This document shows, piece after piece, positions 54,332 to 64,000 of a stretch of 64,000 nucleotides of DNA. The position numbers and the translations under genes are program-made. The notes beneath the pieces are model-generated. The model was not told the origin of the DNA, ran no database searches, and saw nothing but the letters and a program-made list of their open reading frames with translations. This DNA comes from Candidimonas nitroreducens (GTDB lineage: Bacteria > Pseudomonadota > Gammaproteobacteria > Burkholderiales > Burkholderiaceae_B), in assembly GCF_002209565.1 (NCBI RefSeq), contig NZ_NJIH01000003.1, forward strand, positions 124,001 through 188,000, given 5' to 3'. How positions within the stretch are numbered: position 1 is the first letter of the stretch; each line of letters opens with the position of its first letter.

Positions 54332-55177
54332 CTAACTGTCTGTGGGCGGGCCGCCGGCGGGCTCGCCGCGCCTGATGAATTCCGCCACATGCGGGCTGGC
54401 CGGCCGGTCGCGGATATCGTCCGGGGTGCCCGCCTGTTCGACGCGGCCGTCGCGCAGAATGATGATGTGCTGGCCCAGCCGCAGGGCCTCGTCGAGATCG
54501 TGCGTGACAAAGACGATGGTCTTGCGCAGGCTGCGCTGCAACGCCTGCAACTGCTCTTGCAGATCGCGGCGGATCAGCGGGTCGAGCGCCGAGAACGGCT
54601 CGTCCATCAGCACGATCGGGCTGTCCATGGCCAGGGCGCGCGCCAGGCCGACGCGCTGGCGCATGCCGCCCGACAATTCGTCGGGATAGCTGCGCGCATA
54701 GCCCTCCAGCCCGACTCGCTCGATCCAGTCTTGCGCGGCGCGCAGCGCGCGGCCGGCACTGTCGCCGCGCGCCCGCAGCCCGAACGCCACGTTCTCCAGC
54801 ACATCGAGGTGCGGCAGCAGGCCGAAGCCCTGGAACACCATGCTGATGATGTGGCGGCGCAGGTGCCTCAGGCCCGCTGCGTCGAGCTGCAGAATATCTT
54901 GGCTGCCGACCAGGATCTTGCCGGCGCTGGGATCGATCAGCCGGTTCAGGTGGCGCACCAGCGTCGACTTGCCCGAGCCCGACAGGCCCATGATGCAGGA
55001 TATGCGCCCCGCGGGCAGCGCCATGTCGACGCCGGCCAGGCCCACGTGGCAGCCCAGCTTGGCCTGCACCTCTTGTTTAGAGGCGCCGGCACGCAGCATC
55101 GCCAACGCCCGCGGCAGCGAGGCGCGGCCGCCGAAGACCTTGTAGACCTCGCGTACCTGGATCCCGGCCTCAGTCAT
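54332..55177 (-). CDS. Quaternary-amine ABC transporter ATP-binding protein (ProV/OpuA-like)
   Basis: 281 aa from the ATG at 55177. Walker A GLSGSGKSTLVRHLNRLI, signature LSGGMRQRVGLARALA and Walker B IVLMDEPFSALDPLIR are typical of ProV. The C-terminal CBS domains of ProV are absent, so osmotic gating of that kind is not expected. It overlaps the transporter fusion gene by 8 bases. Confidence 0.9.
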   Translation of the reverse strand: MTEAGIQVREVYKVFGGRASLPRALAMLRAGASKQEVQAKLGCHVGLAGVDMALPAGRISCIMGLSGSGKSTLVRHLNRLIDPSAGKILVGSQDILQLDAAGLRHLRRHIISMVFQGFGLLPHLDVLENVAFGLRARGDSAGRALRAAQDWIERVGLEGYARSYPDELSGGMRQRVGLARALAMDSPIVLMDEPFSALDPLIRRDLQEQLQALQRSLRKTIVFVTHDLDEALRLGQHIIILRDGRVEQAGTPDDIRDRPASPHVAEFIRRGEPAGGPPTDS

Positions 55178-57185
55178 GCCGCCCTCCCTGCTCCGCGGCG
55201 CGCCTGCCGCGCTGCGAGCGGCCATACGCCTGAGTAATCCGGTCTATGACTATGGCCAGCACGACGATCGCCAGGCCTGCCTGCAGGCCCCTGCCCACGT
55301 CCAGGGTCTGGATGCCCGCCAGCACGTCTTCGCCCAGGCCGCGCGCACCTATCATCGAGGCCACCACCACCATGGCCAGCGCCATCATGGTCGCTTGATT
55401 GACGCCGGCCATGATGCTGGGCCTGGCCAGCGGCAGCATCACGCGGGTCAGCATCTGCCAGCGCGTCAGGCCGAAGGACTGCGCGGCCTCGACGGTCTCG
55501 CCGTCGACCTGGCGCAGGCCCAGCGCGGTCAGGCGTATCAGCGGGGGCAATGCATAGACCACCGTGGCCAGCAGCGCCGGCACCATGCCCAGGCCGAACA
55601 GCATCAGCACGGGAACCAGGTACACGAAGCTCGGCAGGGTCTGCATGACGTCCAGCACTGGAGCCAGCAACCGCCCCAGCCACGGATGGCGTGCGGCCAG
55701 GATGCCGGCAGGCACGCCCAGCAGCACCGCGCACACGGTGGCCACCAGCACCAGCGAAAAGGTCTGCACCAGCTCCGTCCAGAGGCCCAGTGCGCCCACG
55801 GCATACAGGCCGGCGACGCAGCACAGCGGCAGCACCCAGCCGCGCGACGCGCGCCAGGCAAGCAGCGCGATGACCAGCAGCAGCACCTCGGGCGGCAGGC
55901 GCAGCAGCAGGCGCTCCACCGGCAGCAGCACCCACGCCAGCACGGCATCGCTGGCCGCATGCAGGCCGGCGCCGTATTCCTTCACGACGGCGGTCAGGTG
56001 GCGATTCACATAGTCGCCAAAAGACAGCGCCGGGAAAATGCTGCGGCCCTCGCCAGGGCGACCCGCGTCAGGGCGGCCCACGCTAGGGCGGCTCGCTTTG
56101 GCGCCGCTGTCACCCTGCCCGGCGGCGGCCGAGTCCGCGGCGTGCGCCAGGCCCAGCGCCAGTTCCAGCCGCCGCGCCCGGTCGGCGGGCAGCCAGGACG
56201 TCCACACCTCGCGATGCGTGCGCAGGAAGCCGTCGGCCGCGCGCTCGCCCGGCTCGTGGCTGCGGCTCATGGTGTAGATCATGTTGTCGAGCAGCGCCGG
56301 CTCGAATTGCACGCGCGCGAACAGGCTCATCAATTGGGGATTGCGCCGCGCGAACGGAGCCGAGACGGCTATGCCCAGGTGCGCCGTCAGGAAATCGGTG
56401 GGGCAGAGCCTGCCCTTGCCGCTGATCATCGCATCCCAGCAGGCCTGATTGAATGGCGGCATGCCGATGCGGTAGAACTTGTACTTCGCCATCAGGGCGG
56501 TGGGCTGCCAGTAATAGAACAATATCGGCTTGCCCCGGTCGTAGGCCGAGCTGATGGCCGAATCCAGCGCCGCGCCGGTGCCTGCGCGGAAGTTCGTGTA
56601 ATAGCGGCCGAGCCCGAACAAGCGCAGGTAGCGCGAGTTGAATTGTTCGCAAGTCCAGCCCGTGGGGCAATTGAGAAAGCGCCCCTTGCCCGGCACTTCG
56701 GGATCCTTGAACAGCGGCGCATAGCGCGCGAGAGAATTCCAGTCGCTCAGATCGGGGGCCTGCGCCCGGATGCCGCGCGCCGCATCGCCATGCACCACGT
56801 AGTCGGGCACGTACCAGCCCTGCTGCGCGCCGCCCTTGAGCGTATCGCCCACCAGGCGCACGGTGCCGGCCTTGACGCCGCCCTCGATGATGGCCGAGCG
56901 GCCCGACCATTGTTCGGCGATCACCTGCAGATCGTCTTGTGTCAGCGCGGTTTCGGTGGCCGCGGGCGTGCCCGGTACGGTTTCGGTCTTGCAGCCGTAT
57001 GCCTTGCGCAGGATTTCCTGCAGCACATTCGTGGTGAAGTCGGCGCTTTCCCAGCCTTGCTGCGCAAAGCGCACGGGCTGCCCGTCATTGCATGGGGCGG
57101 CCTGCGCACGGGCGCAGCCCATTTGCAGCAGGCACGCCAGCCACAAACCCATGCACACGAGAATACGCCCCACGCCCCGCCCCAT
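55170..57185 (-). CDS. Fused substrate-binding protein and permease of a quaternary-amine (betaine/choline-type) ABC transporter
   Basis: 671 aa. A signal peptide (1-29) is followed by an OpuAC/ProX-type binding domain (about 30-370: VIAEQWSGRSAIIEGG, FLNCPTGWTCEQFN). A linker rich in Gly, Ser, Pro and Arg (about 375-405) precedes a ProW-type permease with six or so membrane segments and the EAAQSFGLTRWQML coupling loop. The binding domain would thus face the periplasm. The ATG at 57185 follows GGGAGG. The substrate is probably betaine, choline or carnitine. A terminator lies 32 bases upstream, so its promoter is unclear. Confidence 0.87.
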   Translation of the reverse strand: MGRGVGRILVCMGLWLACLLQMGCARAQAAPCNDGQPVRFAQQGWESADFTTNVLQEILRKAYGCKTETVPGTPAATETALTQDDLQVIAEQWSGRSAIIEGGVKAGTVRLVGDTLKGGAQQGWYVPDYVVHGDAARGIRAQAPDLSDWNSLARYAPLFKDPEVPGKGRFLNCPTGWTCEQFNSRYLRLFGLGRYYTNFRAGTGAALDSAISSAYDRGKPILFYYWQPTALMAKYKFYRIGMPPFNQACWDAMISGKGRLCPTDFLTAHLGIAVSAPFARRNPQLMSLFARVQFEPALLDNMIYTMSRSHEPGERAADGFLRTHREVWTSWLPADRARRLELALGLAHAADSAAAGQGDSGAKASRPSVGRPDAGRPGEGRSIFPALSFGDYVNRHLTAVVKEYGAGLHAASDAVLAWVLLPVERLLLRLPPEVLLLVIALLAWRASRGWVLPLCCVAGLYAVGALGLWTELVQTFSLVLVATVCAVLLGVPAGILAARHPWLGRLLAPVLDVMQTLPSFVYLVPVLMLFGLGMVPALLATVVYALPPLIRLTALGLRQVDGETVEAAQSFGLTRWQMLTRVMLPLARPSIMAGVNQATMMALAMVVVASMIGARGLGEDVLAGIQTLDVGRGLQAGLAIVVLAIVIDRITQAYGRSQRGRRAAEQGGRHD

Positions 57186-57216
57186 GTCTGCCTCCCGCGA
57201 TTTCCGCCCCCGGAAA

Positions 57217-57247
57217 CAAAAACGCCATGCTCTCGAGCATGGCGTTT
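57217..57247 (-). terminator. Terminator after rpsJ
   Basis: The perfect 10-bp arms ACGCCATGCT (57222-57231) and AGCATGGCGT (57236-57245) have a 4-base loop, and on the minus strand five T follow (complement of 57218-57222). It lies 24 bases after the rpsJ stop and 32 bases before the transporter fusion gene. It ends the str-rpsJ transcript. Confidence 0.85.
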
Positions 57248-57270
57248 CCGATACTGCTAGCCGAACTAGC

Positions 57271-57582
57271 TTACTGCAACGCGATTTCCACGTCCACACC
57301 AGCGGGCAAGTCCAGGCGCATCAAGGCGTCCACGGTCTTGTCGGTGGGATCGACGATGTCCATCAGGCGCTGATGAGTGCGCATTTCGAACTGGTCGCGC
57401 GACGTCTTGTTCACGTGCGGTGAACGCAGCACGTCGTAGCGGCGGATCCGTGTGGGCAGCGGCACCGGCCCGCGAACGACGGCGCCCGTGCGCTTGGCCG
57501 TTTCGACGATCTCGGCGGCCGATTGGTCGATCAGCTTGTAATCGAACGCCTTGAGGCGAATGCGGATTTTCTGGTTTTTCAT
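57271..57582 (-). CDS. rpsJ: 30S ribosomal protein S10 (also NusE)
   Basis: 103 aa, the family length. [20 protein letters not shown] and [19 protein letters not shown] are diagnostic. S10 also acts as NusE in antitermination. It lies 63 bases after tuf and is followed by a terminator; rplC, its usual downstream neighbour, starts 7.1 kb away. Confidence 0.98.
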   Translation of the reverse strand: MKNQKIRIRLKAFDYKLIDQSAAEIVETAKRTGAVVRGPVPLPTRIRRYDVLRSPHVNKTSRDQFEMRTHQRLMDIVDPTDKTVDALMRLDLPAGVDVEIALQ

Positions 57583-57645
57583 GGTGTTTCCTAAAGAACG
57601 AATGCGGCGGGAGCGAAGCGCCCCCGCCGGAGGCGGGCGAGTGGC

Positions 57646-58836
<1,191 letters not shown>

Positions 58837-58864
58837 GATTTATCCCGTCAAATATTTTCAAGGA

Positions 58865-58901
58865 AAATAAAAAATCCATCCGCCCGCATGCGGCGGGCGG
58901 A
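58865..58901 (-). terminator. Terminator-like hairpin between fusA and tuf (possible attenuator)
   Basis: CCGCCCGC (58881-58888) and GCGGGCGG (58894-58901) form an 8-bp stem with a 5-base loop. On the minus strand TTTTTTATTTT follows 5 bases after the stem. It stands between fusA and tuf, which are usually co-transcribed, so it may reduce read-through or mark a processed 3' end. Confidence 0.5.
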
Positions 58902-58907
58902 ACCTCG

Positions 58908-61010
<2,103 letters not shown>

Positions 61011-61025
61011 GTTTGTATCCTTGGA

Positions 61026-61496
61026 TTACCAGCGGAAATGACTGAAAGCCTTGTTGGCTTCGGCCATTTTGTGCGTGTCTTCGCGTTTCTTCATCGCGGC
61101 GCCACGACCTTCCGAGGCGTCGATCAGTTCGCCGGCAAGGCGCAGATCCATCGACTTCTCGCCACGCTTCTTGGCGGCTTCGCGCAGCCAGCGCATGGCC
61201 AGGGCCAGGCGGCGCACGGGGCGCACTTCGACCGGCACCTGATAGTTGGCGCCGCCGACGCGGCGGCTCTTCACTTCGACGATGGGCTTGATGTTGTTGA
61301 CGGCGAGATTGAACACCTCGATAGGCTCTTTGCCAGTTTTAGCCTGCACCTGATCCAGGGCGCCGTAGACGATGCGTTCGGCAACTGCCTTCTTGCCGGA
61401 CAACATGACGACGTTCATGAACTTGGCCAGTTCGACACTGCCGAACTTGGGATCGGGGAGAATCTCACGCTTGGGAACTTCGCGACGACGGGGCAT
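61026..61496 (-). CDS. rpsG: 30S ribosomal protein S7
   Basis: 156 aa, beginning [36 protein letters not shown] is the RNA-binding hairpin region. S7 organises the 30S head. In E. coli it represses the str operon by binding the rpsL-rpsG spacer; the spacer here (131 bases) is rich in hairpins. Confidence 0.98.
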   Translation of the reverse strand: MPRRREVPKREILPDPKFGSVELAKFMNVVMLSGKKAVAERIVYGALDQVQAKTGKEPIEVFNLAVNNIKPIVEVKSRRVGGANYQVPVEVRPVRRLALAMRWLREAAKKRGEKSMDLRLAGELIDASEGRGAAMKKREDTHKMAEANKAFSHFRW

Positions 61497-61525
61497 TTCT
61501 TGCTTCCTTGTGACGGTTCAGTTGA

Positions 61526-61621
61526 GCCGTGCTTGCACGGCCACGGCCACCCATGGGAATGGCCACTTACACGCAGCGGGCTCGGCCCGCCGCTGCACTC
61601 TTTGCGGCTGTGAAAAGCCGC
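61526..61621. promoter_or_regulatory. Hairpin-rich rpsL-rpsG spacer, possible S7 feedback site
   Basis: Three inverted repeats stand in the 131-base gap: GCCGTG/CACGGC (61526-61541), GCAGCGG/CCGCTGC (61573-61596) and GCGGCT/AGCCGC (61604-61621). By analogy with E. coli, S7 could bind here to regulate its own translation. No direct sequence match to the E. coli site was checked. Confidence 0.4.
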
Positions 61622-61627
61622 GACGAA

Positions 61628-62005
61628 TCAGGCTTTCTTGGGGCGCTTGGCACCGTACTTGGAACGCGACTGCTTGCGGTCTTTCACGCCTTGCAGGTCG
61701 AGCGAACCGCGCACGATGTGGTAGCGCACACCCGGCAGGTCTTTGACACGACCGCCGCGCACCAGCACGACCGAGTGTTCCTGCAGGTTGTGGCCTTCGC
61801 CGCCGATGTACGAAATGACCTCGAAACCGTTGGTCAGACGCACCTTGGCGACCTTGCGCAGGGCCGAGTTGGGCTTCTTGGGGGTGGTGGTGTATACGCG
61901 AGTGCAAACACCACGGCGCTGGGGGCAGTTTTCGAGCGCGGGGCTCTTGCTGCTGGCGCGGCTGACTTCGCGCGGCTTGCGCACGAGTTGACTAATGGTT
62001 GGCAT
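61628..62005 (-). CDS. rpsL: 30S ribosomal protein S12
   Basis: 125 aa from the ATG at 62005 ([15 protein letters not shown]). The frame stays open further upstream, but that part is not S12. The streptomycin-relevant lysines in [13 protein letters not shown] and [13 protein letters not shown] are wild-type, as is the conserved ARG-type decoding loop. It is the first gene of the str operon; its promoter lies about 470 bases upstream. Confidence 0.98.
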   Translation of the reverse strand: MPTISQLVRKPREVSRASSKSPALENCPQRRGVCTRVYTTTPKKPNSALRKVAKVRLTNGFEVISYIGGEGHNLQEHSVVLVRGGRVKDLPGVRYHIVRGSLDLQGVKDRKQSRSKYGAKRPKKA

Positions 62006-62115
62006 GACCTTTACGCATCCTATGACCTGTACGCATCCTGTACTTGCGTACCGGCCTACGTATTGAATGAGTCGCCCAGCCTGCGCCCGGGTGGCAATAT
62101 CCGGGGGGGCCGACT

Positions 62116-62140
62116 TGGGCGGTTTACGCAAAACCGCCCA
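62116..62140 (-). promoter_or_regulatory. Hairpin in the long rpsL leader
   Basis: GGGCGGTTT (62117-62125) and AAACCGCCC (62131-62139) pair perfectly with a 5-base loop, extended by one T/A pair. It lies about 110 bases before the rpsL start in the transcribed leader. No U-run follows. A role in RNA processing or attenuation is possible. Confidence 0.4.
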
Positions 62141-62476
62141 GCCACGAATAACGTAAAAGAGCGGGTCTTGCTTCTGCCAGAAAACCAAAACGCCTGCCCC
62201 GAAAGAAACCCGAAAATGGAGTTTGCTTCCTAGTAGCTGCTTTCTGGCTTTTATTGCTTACTGCCCCAGGGCCCGGGGTTACCCGAGCCTCGGGCGACAC
62301 GGCTGCTCGGCGCGCTTGTACCGCGCTTGTGCTCTGCCGCCCGTGTTCTGCGCCGGCTCGGGCGCACTTCACTTGCTTGGGCTTTGCACTTTGCTCTGCA
62401 ACCTGTCTCGCCGCGCGGGCATCCGCCCGCTAGGCTATAAGCCAAAGATCCTGACAAAATCTTTAGTTAGCTCGCC

Positions 62477-62506
62477 ATCGTACCATAAGGGTCGACAGAC
62501 GGTCAA
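62477..62506 (-). promoter_or_regulatory. Sigma-70 promoter of the str operon
   Basis: On the minus strand -35 TTGACC (62501-62506), an 18-base spacer and -10 TACGAT (62477-62482) are followed by GGCGAGCT. The core (62469-62489) matches the rplC promoter at 18 of 21 positions, with -10 boxes exactly aligned. It predicts a leader of about 465 bases before rpsL. Confidence 0.7.
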
Positions 62507-62973
62507 TGACTGCCCCAACCGCGGCCGTCCGCTCGGCGGGCCAAACTCGGCCGCGAATTCCCGCGGCGCCGATCCCGAAAAGCCCGATGAGTGAAAACCC
62601 CGGCAGTGAAAACCCCCGGCCCATGAGGCGAATACTCGACAGATCAGCGCTCTTTAACATAAGATGCTCGAATTCGCATGCAAACTCAGGGCTTTTTTCC
62701 AAGATTCGCAAGTAATCCGAATATCGCGGAAATTGCCCCCCAAGGGCTTGCCGCGGGTCGAAGCTTTTTTGTCGGCGTCCGGATCTTGAGGCCTCGTCGC
62801 GAAGCACCACGGCGAAAATTCATTTTCATGCAAGGCGCAAAACACGGACACAACCCGTATCATATAGCGAGTATTTGCACCGCCATGCAGCCGCCCGCCG
62901 AACCCTCCGTTCGACGAACCTCCGACCCTTGGCACTAGATACGAACGCCCACCGGCGCTCACGCAATCACTAT

Positions 62974-63681
62974 ATGAACATAGCATCTCTCGAAGACGAC
63001 CCGACCCAGGCGCAACTGATCCAGCAAACCATCTCGGAGGCTGGCCACACCTGCACCATTTTTCCTCTGGGCGGCGAGTTGCTTGCGGCACTGCAAAAGT
63101 CCCAGCCTTTCGATCTGCTGCTAATCGACTGGGAAATTCCCGACGTCTCCGGCCTGGACGTGCTGCGCTGGGTACGCGGCAATTTGGGCTACACCATCCC
63201 GGTGCTGTTCCTGACCAGCCGCACGCTGGAAGAAGACCTGGTGATCGGCCTGCAGGCCGGTGCGGACGACTACATGACCAAGCCCATACGCCGTGCCGAA
63301 CTGCAGGCGCGCGTTGCGGCGTTGCTGCGCCGCCACAATTCGGGAGCAGCCGACAACCAGCCATTTCACCTGGGCGCCTATAGCGTCGACCCCTCGGCCG
63401 CCAGCATCAGTCTGAATGGCCAGGCCGTTACGCTGGCCCCCAAGGAATACGAGCTGGCCCGCTTGTTCCTGCGCAATCCCGGGCGGCTGTTTTCCCGCGA
63501 CGTGCTCAGCACCACGGTCTGGAATCGGGAAATCCCCGCCACTTCGCGCACCCTGGACACACATCTGTCCAACATCCGCCAGAAACTGCAGCTGCGTCCC
63601 GAAAACGGCGTGCGCCTGATTTCTTCCTATGCGCTCGGCTACCGCCTGGAACTGGTGGCGAACTCCAACGAATCACAATAA
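62974..63681 (+). CDS. OmpR/PhoB-family response regulator
   Basis: 235 aa from the ATG at 62974. The receiver domain (1-120) has acidic residues E7, D8 and D9, the phosphorylation site D52 in LLIDWEIP and the conserved lysine in YMTKPI. The DNA-binding winged helix (about 135-228) has APKEYELARLFLRNPGRLFS and LDTHLSNIRQKL. Upstream in-frame ATGs are ignored because homology begins here. No histidine kinase is in the window; the adjacent LysM protein gene may be a functional partner. Confidence 0.9.
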   Translation: MNIASLEDDPTQAQLIQQTISEAGHTCTIFPLGGELLAALQKSQPFDLLLIDWEIPDVSGLDVLRWVRGNLGYTIPVLFLTSRTLEEDLVIGLQAGADDYMTKPIRRAELQARVAALLRRHNSGAADNQPFHLGAYSVDPSAASISLNGQAVTLAPKEYELARLFLRNPGRLFSRDVLSTTVWNREIPATSRTLDTHLSNIRQKLQLRPENGVRLISSYALGYRLELVANSNESQ

Positions 63682-63733
63682 CGGCAAAGGCCGCCAGGCC
63701 CCGCAACAAACCAGCAATAAGAAGGCAAGAACC

Positions 63734-64000
63734 ATGCTTCTGCGCCCTACCCGAATTTCCGCGATATTCCTGCTGGCGGCGACGCTGGCGGCCGCCCCTC
63801 GGATCGCCTGCGCCCAGGCCTCGGGCGCGCGCGGCGACGACTTCCTGTACAAGGTCATGAGCGGAGACACGCTGATCCAGCTGGCGCAGCGCTACACCAC
63901 CGGCACGGCCACCTGGCCACGCCTGCAAAGCCTGAACAATGTGCAGGACACCACCGCACTGCCCATCGGCAAAGAACTGCGCATCCCGTTTTCCATGATT
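63734..64000 (+). CDS. Exported LysM-domain protein, N-terminal part (cut by the window edge)
   Basis: The frame is open from ATG 63734 to the window end, giving 89 residues. A signal peptide (1-27, LAATLAAAPRIACAQA) is followed by a LysM domain, YKVMSGDTLIQLAQRYTTGT then WPRLQSLNNVQ and LPIGKELRIPF. LysM binds peptidoglycan. In related bacteria such genes often carry a FecR domain further on; that part is not seen here. It lies 52 bases after the response regulator in the same direction. Confidence 0.8.
   Translation, partial: MLLRPTRISAIFLLAATLAAAPRIACAQASGARGDDFLYKVMSGDTLIQLAQRYTTGTATWPRLQSLNNVQDTTALPIGKELRIPFSMI

Larger units (their letters stand above)
62006..62973. other. Divergent spacer between rpsL and the response regulator
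   Basis: The 968 bases contain the str promoter at 62477-62506, which leaves an rpsL leader of about 465 bases with several hairpins, the strongest at 62116-62140. From 62510 to 62973 the DNA leads to the response regulator; an AT-richer part near 62640-62880 should hold its promoter. Short open frames here show no recognisable protein. Confidence 0.5.

Noticed and set aside
62006-62188. N-terminal extension of rpsL
   Set aside because: S12 begins MPTISQ in its family and the upstream codons show no similarity; this DNA is better read as leader.
62124-62372. Minus-strand frame of 82 codons in the str leader as a possible leader peptide
   Set aside because: No ribosome binding site, no recognisable domain and GC-driven composition; not supported beyond chance.

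Overview
The window is GC-rich, densely coded DNA from a betaproteobacterium, most likely of the family Alcaligenaceae (Bordetella, Achromobacter, Pusillimonas and relatives). The ribosomal proteins are of beta-proteobacterial type. Four solitary Bug/TctC periplasmic receptors lie among LysR- and GntR-controlled aromatic catabolism genes, a habit typical of that family. No species can be named from the sequence alone.

The backbone is the str-S10-spc-alpha ribosomal supercluster on the minus strand, read from right to left: rpsL-rpsG-fusA-tuf-rpsJ (62.0-57.3 kb), rplC-rplD-rplW-rplB-rpsS-rplV-rpsC-rplP-rpmC-rpsQ (50.2-45.4 kb) and rplN-rplX-rplE-rpsN-rpsH-rplF-rplR-rpsE-rpmD-rplO-secY-infA-rpmJ-rpsM-rpsK-rpsD-rpoA-rplQ (10.3-1.3 kb). 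The cluster is cut twice. About 7.1 kb of accessory genes separate rpsJ from rplC, and about 35 kb of catabolic genes separate rpsQ from rplN. Each cut has a hairpin terminator on its upstream side and a recognisable sigma-70-type promoter in front of the next ribosomal block, so the supercluster appears to have become three independent transcription units.

The 35-kb insert has several modules. At 10.8-22.0 kb: an aldehyde dehydrogenase, a LysR regulator divergent from a sulfatase and Bug receptor, a second LysR divergent from a gentisate-dioxygenase-like cupin, an FAH-family hydrolase, a nitrilase and a GntR regulator. At 22.1-34.2 kb: a phthalate-dioxygenase-type reductase, a double-HTH LysR, a GntR regulator and a minus-strand block with two Rieske oxygenases, an SDR, a Bug receptor, an alpha-methylacyl-CoA racemase, a thiolase-like protein with a DUF35 partner and a CaiB-type CoA transferase. 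Two promoter regions in this block share a 19-bp inverted-repeat operator candidate. At 34.6-45.1 kb: a complete branched-chain-type ABC importer and a gentisate operon (3-hydroxybenzoate 6-hydroxylase type monooxygenase, FAD oxidoreductase, Bug receptor, PchB-like chorismate-mutase-fold protein, maleylpyruvate isomerase, fumarylpyruvate hydrolase). Together with the cupin at 17.75 kb this gives a plausible route from 3-hydroxybenzoate through gentisate to fumarate and pyruvate.

The 7.1-kb insert holds an alpha/beta hydrolase, a frameshifted Bug receptor, an MBL-fold hydrolase, a UTRA-type GntR regulator and a quaternary-amine ABC transporter whose binding protein and permease are fused. Outside the ribosomal cluster lie the end of leuC with leuD on the left, and an OmpR-type response regulator with the start of a LysM protein on the right. 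Small palindromic repeats, including a MITE-like element with a possible target duplication, sit in the intergenic regions of the large insert. I saw no tRNA, rRNA or CRISPR array.
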